A stretch of DNA of 22,441 nt from CAZFAP01 sp964516325 (GTDB lineage Bacteria > Auribacterota > JABMQX01), in assembly GCA_964516325.1 (NCBI GenBank), contig CAZFAP010000072.1, positions 1-22,441 of the forward strand. Direction: 5' to 3'. Below, piece by piece: positions 8,476 to 13,338 of this stretch. The first letter of the stretch is position 1. Every line of letters begins with the position of its first letter. The notes below the pieces were generated by a model that saw nothing but the letters and a program-made list of their open reading frames with translations, did no database searches and had not been told where the DNA came from. The position numbers were made by a program, and so were the translations under genes.

Positions 8476-9489
8476 TTACGTCCCCACCTCAAACGTTGGA
8501 AGCGAGACTGTGAACGACGTCCGGGCCAGTTTCGGATGCCCACGCCGCGCAGGAATGGGCGTGCTTTCAACAAAAAGCACTCCTCCGTGTTCATGTACGA
8601 TCGAGAGCGTTACCGCAAGGCCGAGACCCGTGCCAGCCTTCTTGGTCGTGTAGCCCGGCCGAAAGAGCAGGCCGGAGTAAATTGTCTCCGCGGGGATCAA
8701 GTCGCCGACGTTTTCTATCTTGACGTACACCCTACCGCTGACCAGATACGATGTTATCGATACTGTGGGCCGCCCACCTGTCACCGCCGTGTCGCTATGC
8801 TGAACCGCGTTCAGGAGGATATTGGCGAACGCCTGCCTCAGCATGGCTTCGTCGCCCATGATAGTGGCTGAGACCTTACGGTCGAGATGCAAGGTCACGC
8901 GGCTGTCTCCAGGCTCCCCGCAAAGCATGTTGATGCAGTTGGCTAGCACGTCCATGAGGTTCACAGGGGAGTACCATCTGCCCCGCCTGAAAAAATCCTG
9001 GATCATGGAAACCAAGATCTTCATGACGCCTGACTCCCAGTCCCTAAACAGGTCAATCCAATGCAGCTCGGCCAAGACCGGGTGGGTTGGTTCACAATCG
9101 TCGAGTCTGACGGGGATAAGGAAGATCCTGCCGGGCGGGAGTTCCGACATTACGTTGATCGCGTCGCGAAGCTCCTTCTGGACCACGCCGCGCTTGCTGA
9201 CCGACCTGTGTGAAAGCAACGCAATGAAGTAGTCCGACGTACGTATGGCTTCGGATATCTCGGTTGGCCAGTTTTGACCCGGCAAGAGTGATCTCTCGTC
9301 TAACCATATGTGGAAGAAATCAGAGCTGAGGCTATCGCAAAGCCTCCGAGCTGCACCCCTGTCCTCACTCGCGTAACTTAGAAATACTTTCTTGGGCATC
9401 ATGTCGTAGCGCTTCTCAGGCTTTGCTTTGCCTCCCGCCACGACGGCCCTGGCGCGGCTTCCGGAGCCATGTGACTCGTCACTCCGCAT
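8476..9489 (-). CDS. TIR domain fused to a histidine-kinase-type ATPase domain
   Basis: The start at ATG 9489 is set by a perfect AAGGAGG (9499-9505) with a 9-nt spacer; ATGs at 9402 and 9399 would give a shorter form. The 337-residue protein has a TIR domain at about 34-158: VFLSYASED, IWLDERSLLPGQNW, SDYFIALLS, and VVQKE whose Glu106 aligns with the NADase glutamate of SARM1. Residues about 173-333 form a HATPase_c (GHKL) domain: N-box ILLNAVQHS (Asn227), NVGDLIP in place of the G1 box, and GTGLGL (286-291) as the G2 box. The TIR replaces the usual dimerisation/phosphoacceptor segment; no H-box was seen, so it is probably not a true kinase. I infer a nucleotide-gated TIR effector, possibly anti-phage. 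It overlaps the truncated hicA by 11 nt, so expression is likely coupled to hicBA. Confidence 0.88.
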   Translation of the reverse strand: MRSDESHGSGSRARAVVAGGKAKPEKRYDMMPKKVFLSYASEDRGAARRLCDSLSSDFFHIWLDERSLLPGQNWPTEISEAIRTSDYFIALLSHRSVSKRGVVQKELRDAINVMSELPPGRIFLIPVRLDDCEPTHPVLAELHWIDLFRDWESGVMKILVSMIQDFFRRGRWYSPVNLMDVLANCINMLCGEPGDSRVTLHLDRKVSATIMGDEAMLRQAFANILLNAVQHSDTAVTGGRPTVSITSYLVSGRVYVKIENVGDLIPAETIYSGLLFRPGYTTKKAGTGLGLAVTLSIVHEHGGVLFVESTPIPARRGHPKLARTSFTVSLPTFEVGT

Positions 9490-9619
9490 GGTCGCGAACC
9501 TCCTTGATGGTGTCGGCCCTACCAGGGCTGTGCGTGCCCTGGTGGCGCACGATTGTCCATCCGCCTGTTTGCAGCGCCCGGACAATTCCAGTGTACGGCA
9601 CGCTCGGGACTTTGGTCAT
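9479..9619 (-). pseudogene. hicA: Truncated HicA-like mRNA interferase
   Basis: The frame begins at ATG 9619, sharing an ATGA overlap with the hicB stop, and ends at TGA 9479-9481. The 46-residue product starts MTKVPSVPYTGIVRAL and continues GGWTIVRHQGTH. This matches the N-terminal double-stranded-RNA-binding-like half of HicA, including the Gly-(Ser/Thr)-His motif that carries the catalytic histidine. HicA is usually 60-80 residues. The second half (the hydrophobic VPxH region and the C-terminal LRxIL(R/K)QAG helix) is missing and is replaced by an unrelated 17-residue tail. No other frame restores it, so this is a deletion rather than a frameshift. It is probably inactive as a toxin, though it may still support translation of the downstream TIR gene, whose start lies inside it. 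Confidence 0.7.
9499..9505 (-). promoter_or_regulatory. Ribosome binding site deciding the TIR-ATPase start
   Basis: The minus strand reads AAGGAGG here, 9 nt before ATG 9489. It lies inside the 3' end of the hicA remnant, which supports translational coupling. It rules out the longer reading frame that extends to 9585, whose extra N-terminus is only hicA read out of frame. Confidence 0.8.
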
Positions 9620-9819
9620 AACTCAATCTCCTGCACCAGCGCGGACTCCTCGACCACGAGGTCGTCTTCCGCAGGCTCGAGATACAGTTCAATCGCTTCT
9701 CGGATGTTTTTCAGAGCTTCTTCGACCGTCTCTGCTTCGCTGATGCAGCCGGGCAGAGACGGCACATACACCGTGTATCCGCCCTCATCGCTCGGTTCCA
9801 GCACGACTTTGAAACGCAT
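9616..9819 (-). CDS. hicB: HicB-family antitoxin
   Basis: This 67-residue protein has the HicB partial RNase-H-like fold: an MRFKVVLEP strand, then GGYTVYVPSLPGC, then SEAETVEEALKNIREAIELY. That is close to the full length of compact HicB proteins lacking a C-terminal DNA-binding domain. HicB neutralises the HicA mRNA interferase. The start ATG 9819 has AGGAGAGA at 9824-9831. The gene overlaps hicA by 4 nt (ATGA), and hicA overlaps the TIR-ATPase gene, giving a tightly coupled three-gene unit. Because hicA is truncated, HicB may have no toxin to bind here or may have been kept for regulation. No promoter could be identified in the 195 bp upstream. Confidence 0.85.
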   Translation of the reverse strand: MRFKVVLEPSDEGGYTVYVPSLPGCISEAETVEEALKNIREAIELYLEPAEDDLVVEESALVQEIEL

Positions 9820-10013
9820 GGGATCTCTCCTATCTGAGGAATGCTGAACTGCAATAGGAATGCCTGGGCCCCTCCAACTCGACGACTACAACCTGGCCGG
9901 CCCATCGAGACTGACGTTCTGGAAATGAGAACTGTCGCCGTGGGTCCGATCCGGATTCGCTTTTCCCTCTGGCGGTCAGGCGTTGAGTGCAAGGCGTGGT
10001 TCTCGCTGCCCGA

Positions 10014-10400
10014 CTACTTCAGGTCGGTCTTCTTGACGTGAATGAGTCGGAGGCCGAGCATGTCCACAGCCGCCTGGCACTGCTCCAGAACGATGTAGCC
10101 GACAAGTGGCTCGTATATGCCATCCGTTGGCGCCATGTCCAGGAAAAGCACCTCGCCATAAACGGGGTCGAAGCCCTCCACGCGGATCTCGACGGGACCG
10201 CACACGGGCGCCCGCACAAGCTCCTGAGTTGCAGTCTCGCAGTCAATTTCTCGGATCACTTTGAGTTTGCCCAAGCGACTCTGCCAGGCCTTTGGAAGAA
10301 CCATGTACGCAGCACCCGTATCAACAAGAGCGTCACATTCCACGGTCTTCTCAGGGTCGAGCAAGTTGGTGATCCTCACGTGGGAGACAATCCTGCCCAT
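10014..10400 (-). CDS. Retropepsin-like (clan AA) aspartic protease
   Basis: ATG 10400 is chosen because an AGGAAGGA site lies 10 nt upstream and because this family typically starts M-G-x-(V/I), as here (MGRIVSHVRITN). A longer reading to 10511 (a TTG-independent ATG) adds 37 unconserved residues. The 128-residue product has the active-site signature CDALVDTGA (Asp27) followed by MVLP, and a later PLVGYIVLEQ segment that corresponds to the second hydrophobic-Gly motif. Small proteins of this kind act as homodimers and are common near toxin-antitoxin genes in environmental bacteria; their substrates are mostly unknown. It lies 195 bp upstream of hicB on the same strand. A conserved TTGACA-based promoter at 10514-10544, inside the cassette repeat, could drive it. 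Confidence 0.82.
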   Translation of the reverse strand: MGRIVSHVRITNLLDPEKTVECDALVDTGAAYMVLPKAWQSRLGKLKVIREIDCETATQELVRAPVCGPVEIRVEGFDPVYGEVLFLDMAPTDGIYEPLVGYIVLEQCQAAVDMLGLRLIHVKKTDLK

Positions 10401-10513
10401 TCTGTGTCCGTCCTTCCTGTCTCGAGTGATGTTCGGTGGCGCGAACCTCATGCCCGACTCTCCCAAAATCCGAATCTGGTTGCCCTCAAGCGGAACCTTC
10501 ATTCCATCCAATC

Positions 10514-10544
10514 ATTATTGTGCCTGACTCGGGAGCCATGTCAA
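10514..10544 (-). promoter_or_regulatory. Possible minus-strand promoter for the protease gene
   Basis: On the minus strand TTGACA (10539-10544) is followed after 19 bp by AATAAT (10514-10519). The -35 box and its context CCTTGACATGG are preserved in the second cassette copy at 11879-11884. The 19-bp spacing is longer than ideal. It would start transcription about 105 nt before the protease ATG at 10400. Confidence 0.4.
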
Positions 10545-10654
10545 GGACGATGTTGCTGCGATAGCCGAAGAACTCGGCTTCCCACTGAGGGTTTCTCGGG
10601 GCAGACCCAAGACTGGGGCCGCAGGCGAGGGGCGATCGAACGGCAAAAAAACTC

Positions 10655-10684
10655 TTGACAAAAGAGCAAAGCCTGTAGTATAGT
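10655..10684 (+). promoter_or_regulatory. Sigma70-type promoter of ncRNA copy 1
   Basis: A perfect -35 TTGACA (10655-10660) is separated by 18 bp from a good -10 TATAGT (10679-10684). It is identical in the second copy. The predicted start is near A10691. Confidence 0.85.
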
Positions 10685-10690
10685 CTCGCC

Positions 10691-10807
10691 AGAATGTAGG
10701 AAACGAAGAAGCGCCGGGTAGCAAGCCCGGCGGCCTGCTACTGGAAAGAGAACAGGGCAGGATTGCGGATGCTGTGAAAGGAACAGCGTTCGTGGTCCTG
10801 CCCTTTT
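10691..10807 (+). ncRNA. Structured small RNA, copy 1 (unrecognised family)
   Basis: The predicted RNA is about 117 nt and has no credible reading frame. After a 20-nt purine-rich leader (AGAATGTAGGAAACGAAGAA) comes a 7-bp helix CGCCGGG/CCCGGCG (10712-10718 with 10726-10732). Its loop TAGCA (10719-10723) can pair with TGCTA (10736-10740), as a pseudoknot or an alternative helix. A long terminal hairpin follows: AGGGCAGGA/TCCTGCCCT (9 bp), an internal loop, then CGGATGCTGT/ACAGCGTTCG (10 bp with two G-U pairs), capped by GAAAGGA and followed by a T-tract. Differences from copy 2 avoid the first helix, turn one pair in the loop helix into G-U, and convert a G-U in the terminal hairpin to G-C. 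That pattern fits selection on structure. No target or function is visible. Confidence 0.75.
10754..10807 (+). terminator. Intrinsic terminator of ncRNA copy 1
   Basis: AGGGCAGGA (10754-10762) pairs perfectly with TCCTGCCCT (10796-10804), with a second 10-bp stem above it, and is followed by TTTTGCTTTT. Confidence 0.85.
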
Positions 10808-10813
10808 GCTTTT

Positions 10814-10901
10814 AACCGCGGATGCACGCAGATGGACGCAGATGTTCGCAACTGATTCTCGGCGTGTTTGATCAGCGTTCATCGGCGTTTATCTGCGGTT
10901 T
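10814..10901. repeat. Inverted repeat, AACCGCGGATG...CATCTGCGGTTT type
   Basis: The left arm AACCGCGGATGCACGCAGATG (10814-10834, first 20 bases shown in part) is answered by CATCGGCG and ATCTGCGGTTT ending at 10901. This is a common dispersed inverted repeat of PVC-type genomes. It abuts the terminator of ncRNA copy 1, just as a related half-element abuts copy 2. Confidence 0.7.
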
Positions 10902-11180
10902 CAGAGACCCGCGATTAAAGCTGCGCGCGCGGGAAGCCGGGCGCCGAGGGGTTTGACGCGGATCGAGCGGGACATGGAAACGGTGGAGAGACCATCTTGA
11001 GCGCGCCAGGGCGGACCACCTGACATGTATCTACGCCCGGCACAAACGAACAGAGGGTTAGGAGGGACCTAACCCTCTGGAGTCAATAAACCTGCCGTTG
11101 CAGTGCAAAGGCAGGGGGTCAATCAAATCTCTAAGGCAGATGTTCGTACATAAGCCAAATAGCAGTAATACTCCGCCCGT
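10902..11180. other. Gene-free stretch with two hairpins
   Basis: No gene is supported. CAGAGGGTTAGG (11051-11062) and CCTAACCCTCTG (11068-11079) form a perfect 12-bp hairpin with a 5-nt loop. CCTGCC (11091-11096) and GGCAGG (11110-11115) form a second, with inner TTG/CAA pairs. Read on the minus strand, the first hairpin is followed by TTCGTTTGTG and could terminate brnTA about 100 bp after brnA, but the T-tract is weak. Confidence 0.45.
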
Positions 11181-11399
11181 TCACGATGGCCATTTCACTT
11201 GCAGCTTTCTTTGGCTCAGGGCGCAATCCCGAAGGTACAAGTTGATAAGGTTTCGATAGGGCATGCCCAGCTCGCTGGCCAATGCCTTGAAGTAGGCCAC
11301 TGTCGCCTTATCCAAACGAACCGTGACGGGTTGTTTCAGTTGCTTGATGTAAGGGTTCTTCTCCCCTTCCATCTTCTTGAAGTCGTAATGAGCTCTCAT
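11181..11399 (-). CDS. brnA: BrnA-family antitoxin
   Basis: The start is ATG 11399, 2 nt after the brnT stop, with TGGAG a few bases upstream inside brnT; the longer frame to 11501 is brnT read out of frame. The 72-residue protein follows the BrnA pattern: YDFKKMEGEKNPYIKQL, then PVTVRLDKATVAYFKAL, then GMPYRNLINLYLRDCA. The second half is a ribbon-helix-helix-type DNA-binding fold. BrnA binds and neutralises the BrnT RNase and represses its own promoter as a complex. The order toxin first, antitoxin second is typical of this system. Confidence 0.88.
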   Translation of the reverse strand: MRAHYDFKKMEGEKNPYIKQLKQPVTVRLDKATVAYFKALASELGMPYRNLINLYLRDCALSQRKLQVKWPS

Positions 11400-11401
11400 G
11401 G

Positions 11402-11695
11402 TCAACTCCAGTAGTCCCAATAGGCTGCCTGCTCTTTCTTGTTTGCCTTCCGTGCGGAGATGATTCGGATCACCGAGTCCTCGACCCGATAACAGTGGCA
11501 TACGACGAGCACGCGGAGCTTCAAGCTCATGCCGAGCATGAGGAATCGGTCCTCGTCAGCCGAATGATCGGGGTCAAAATACCGAATCGCACGCTCGTCC
11601 AGGAAGACCGTCTGGGCCTCCTCAAAGGAAACCCCGTGCGTTCGCTGATTCTGGCGGTTCTTCGCCTCATCCCACTCAAAACGAATATCGCTCAT
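11402..11695 (-). CDS. brnT: BrnT-family RNase toxin
   Basis: The 97-residue protein starts at ATG 11695 (MSDIRFEWDE); a GTG at 11701 is an alternative. It shows the full BrnT pattern: FEWDEAKNRQNQRTHGVSFE, AQTVFLDERA, HSADEDRFLMLGMS, then VIRIISARKANKKEQAAY. BrnT is a RelE-like ribosome-independent RNase that inhibits translation. The conserved histidine in THGVSF, the RIISAR arginines and the C-terminal acidic/Tyr segment are present, so it looks intact. It is followed 2 nt later by brnA. A conserved TTGACA site about 185 bp upstream, inside the second ncRNA cassette, could be its promoter, which would tie this TA operon to the repeat. Confidence 0.92.
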   Translation of the reverse strand: MSDIRFEWDEAKNRQNQRTHGVSFEEAQTVFLDERAIRYFDPDHSADEDRFLMLGMSLKLRVLVVCHCYRVEDSVIRIISARKANKKEQAAYWDYWS

Positions 11696-11853
11696 ATTCA
11701 CATTCTACCTATAACGTAACACGTGGGCAATGCTACTTGTGTCGCGGCAGGGCGATGATTATGCCCTTTGGGGAGCGATTCCCGAGCCCGCCAAAACCTG
11801 AGTCCTTTCGTCGGAAAATGATTATCGGCTCTCACGTCCTGCTCAATTGGGTC

Positions 11854-11884
11854 ATAATTGTGCCCGACTGAGGACCCATGTCAA
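11854..11884 (-). promoter_or_regulatory. Possible minus-strand promoter for brnTA
   Basis: TTGACA (11879-11884, minus strand) is followed after 19 bp by AATTAT (11854-11859). The -35 context matches copy 1. The -10 match is only fair. Confidence 0.35.
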
Positions 11885-11999
11885 GGAGGATATTGCTGCG
11901 ATGGCCGAGGGGCTCAGGTTCCCATGCAGGGTTCCTGGCGGGCAGATGGGCGACTCGGGTTGGAGGTGAGGGACGATCGAATGCCCCTGAAAAAAGCTC

Positions 12000-12029
12000 T
12001 TGACAAAAGAGCAAAGCCTGTAGTATAGT
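12000..12029 (+). promoter_or_regulatory. Sigma70-type promoter of ncRNA copy 2
   Basis: TTGACA at 12000-12005 is followed after 18 bp by TATAGT at 12024-12029, identical to copy 1. The predicted start is near A12036. Confidence 0.85.
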
Positions 12030-12035
12030 CTCGCC

Positions 12036-12152
12036 AGAATGTAGGAAACGAAGAAACGCCGGGTAGTAAGCCCGGCGACCTGCTACTGAAAAGAGAACAG
12101 GGCAGGATTGCGGATGCTGCGAAGAGAAGAGCGTCCGTGGTCCTGCCCTTTT
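12036..12152 (+). ncRNA. Structured small RNA, copy 2 (unrecognised family)
   Basis: This RNA is collinear with copy 1 and has the same predicted fold. The helix CGCCGGG/CCCGGCG is unchanged. The loop now reads TAGTA and still pairs with TGCTA through one G-U. The upper terminal stem is CGGATGCT/AGCGTCCG (8 bp), the top two pairs of copy 1 being lost and one G-U being replaced by G-C. The lower AGGGCAGGA/TCCTGCCCT stem is identical. It ends about 280 bp before the scaffold-like gene, so it is a separate transcript rather than its leader unless termination is regulated. Confidence 0.75.
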
Positions 12153-12153
12153 T
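12099..12153 (+). terminator. Intrinsic terminator of ncRNA copy 2
   Basis: The AGGGCAGGA (12099-12107) and TCCTGCCCT (12141-12149) stem is followed by an uninterrupted run of five Ts (12149-12153). Confidence 0.85.
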
Positions 12154-12157
12154 CATT

Positions 12158-12220
12158 TAATCGCGGAGAACGCGGAGAACGCACAGGGGACTCTGACAGG
12201 ATGAACAGGATGAACGGGAT
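12158..12220. repeat. Two adjacent dispersed-repeat fragments
   Basis: CGCGGAGAACGCGGAGAACGC (first 20 bases of the arm shown in part, about 12162-12182) is a half-element of the ACCGCAGAG family. GACAGGATGAACAGGATGAA at 12195-12214 belongs to the gacaggat family also seen at 5186 and 18958. Confidence 0.5.
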
Positions 12221-12230
12221 TGTGGATTAC

Positions 12231-12410
12231 GGGAGCTGCGCTCCCTCAGACGAAGGCTGAAGCTGTGCTTCAGCACTCCAAAGAGGATGCAGAGGCGGCT
12301 TCGCCACAATGGAAGTAACGCCGCCGTCCCGGCGGCTGGCCGGGGAGCGTCTCGCTCCCCGACTTGCGGGCGAGAGGCCCGCACGACAGCCGGCAAGATG
12401 CCGGCGGTAC
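12231..12410. repeat. Mosaic of tandem short palindromes
   Basis: At least six separate palindromes follow each other. They are GGGAGC-TGC-GCTCCC (12231-12245), GCTGAAGC-TGT-GCTTCAGC (12256-12274) and then the block 12315-12410 with GCCGCC-GTCCC-GGCGGC, GGGGAGCG-TCT-CGCTCCCC, TGCGGGC-GAGAG-GCCCGCA and GCCGGCA-AGA-TGCCGGC. Loops are 3-5 nt. The last four recur, inverted, at 7079-7173. No promoter for the following gene could be picked out among them. Confidence 0.85.
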
Positions 12411-12432
12411 AAAAACAGGTGAAGGAACAGAA

Positions 12433-13221
12433 ATGATGAAATCTGACGAGAGGGTTACGGGTTCTGTTTCATCGAGTGAAGCAGAGCAGACTCCGGACAC
12501 GGAGGTTAAAGAAATGGGGAATGAGGCAGAGGGCAATCTGTCTGCTTGCGACGCGGCGGAGAATTCGGAAATCGGCGAGGGGATTTATGGGCAGGATGCC
12601 CATGCCACCGCCAGCACGAAAAAGCCGAATTTGTCGAAGGAGCAGCAGGAGTGGCTCAACAAGGTCTTCATTCCAAACTTCAGGAAGGAGCTGATGCGGC
12701 AGCTTCAGTTCGACCGAAAGCTTCTCGAGCAACACAAGGGAGAGTTGGAACGCCGGAAGAAAGAGGAGGAGGCTCAGAAGGAGTCGCTCCGGGCGGCGCA
12801 GGAGGAGAACGAGAAGCTGGTGCGAACGATCAGCGAGATGAAGGTTGACAAGGCGCTGGTTTCGGCTGCGGCGGCGAATAACGCCGTCAACCCGGATCAG
12901 GTCCGGAAGCTCCTGAAGGACCGAGTGACGCTGGGGGAGGACCTCGAACCGATGGTCCTCGACGAGAAAGGCGAACGGCAGCTCAACCAGAATAGCGAGT
13001 TCATGACGGTCGAGGAGCAGGTGAAGCTGTTCCTCGCTGAGAATCCGCATTTGGTGAAGCCGGGTCCCGCGAAGGGCGGAAGCGGAAGTGCGGGTTCGAC
13101 GTACGGCGGGCGAACCTTTGTGATTGAGCCGGTGAGCAGCGGCGACCTCATCGCGGAGGGATTGGTCGAGGAGAGCCGAAATCACCCCACGCGGACACTC
13201 ACGGAGTTTTTGGAAGGATAA
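12433..13221 (+). CDS. Phage capsid scaffolding-like protein
   Basis: The start is ATG 12433 (next codon also ATG), with GAAGGAA at 12421-12427; the longer frame to 12364 reads through a palindromic repeat and is rejected. The 262-residue protein has an acidic N-terminus, a charged coiled coil at about 65-140 (KELMRQLQFDRKLLEQHKGE region onward), then the stretch AAANNAVNPDQVRKLL, RVTLGEDLEPMVLDEKGE, FMTVEEQVKLFLAENPHL and a Gly/Ser-rich tail. This layout, directly before a major capsid gene, is that of tailed-phage scaffold proteins, which guide procapsid assembly and then leave. Residues about 52-57 are encoded by a small palindrome of the dispersed type. The 117-bp gap to the capsid gene holds another inverted repeat, unusual for a phage operon. 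Confidence 0.75.
   Translation: MMKSDERVTGSVSSSEAEQTPDTEVKEMGNEAEGNLSACDAAENSEIGEGIYGQDAHATASTKKPNLSKEQQEWLNKVFIPNFRKELMRQLQFDRKLLEQHKGELERRKKEEEAQKESLRAAQEENEKLVRTISEMKVDKALVSAAAANNAVNPDQVRKLLKDRVTLGEDLEPMVLDEKGERQLNQNSEFMTVEEQVKLFLAENPHLVKPGPAKGGSGSAGSTYGGRTFVIEPVSSGDLIAEGLVEESRNHPTRTLTEFLEG
12587..12603. repeat. In-frame palindrome ATGGGCA-GGA-TGCCCAT
   Basis: A 7-bp perfect palindrome with a GGA loop lies within the scaffold-like gene, coding for part of YGQDAHATA. The same unit (CATGGGC-ATCTT-GCCCATG) occurs at 14294-14312 between genes. Confidence 0.6.
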
Positions 13222-13231
13222 GGAAGGATTC

Positions 13232-13314
13232 ACCGCAGAGGACGCGGAGAGCGCAGAGGAAGTAGTTCGCAAAGGGTTTGCGCTATTCTCTGCGACCCTT
13301 GTGGTCTCTGCGGT
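13232..13314. repeat. Inverted repeat ACCGCAGAG...CTCTGCGGT
   Basis: Perfect 9-bp ends (13232-13240 and 13306-13314) flank GCGGAGAGCGCAGAG-type sequence and a central hairpin CGCAAA-GGG-TTTGCG (13268-13282). The element fills the gap between scaffold-like and capsid genes. Confidence 0.85.
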
Positions 13315-13338
13315 TGGCAAGACGGAGGAGAAAAGCTC

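Larger units (their letters stand above)
10511..10822 (+). repeat. Promoter-ncRNA-terminator cassette, copy 1
   Basis: This segment is repeated directly at 11851-12167. The block 10652-10807 matches 11997-12152 without gaps at 147 of 156 positions by hand count, with the first 59 positions (promoter and RNA 5' end) identical. The part upstream of 10650 is more diverged, with small indels. The contrast suggests selection on the promoter and RNA rather than a very recent duplication of the whole unit. Confidence 0.9.
11851..12167 (+). repeat. Promoter-ncRNA-terminator cassette, copy 2
   Basis: This is a direct repeat of 10511-10822. From 11997 to 12152 it is gap-free against copy 1 at an offset of 1345 bp. 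The upstream third is about three-quarters identical and shifted by 5 bp. It separates brnTA from the phage-like structural genes. Confidence 0.9.

Noticed and set aside
9490..9585. N-terminal extension of the TIR-ATPase frame
   Set aside because: The sequence there is hicA in another frame, and a perfect ribosome site supports ATG 9489.
10691..10718. Partial resemblance of the small RNA 5' end (GTAGG, CGAAG, GCGCC) to the glutamine riboswitch core
   Set aside because: The outer CGTTC/GAACG helix and the helix following GTAGG are missing, the RNA has its own terminator, and no nitrogen gene follows.
10515..12156. Antisense reading frames across both cassettes that share a peptide including FPTFWRDYTTGFALLSR
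   Set aside because: They run opposite to a clear promoter and terminator, differ in their ends, and the substitutions follow RNA pairing rather than codon positions.
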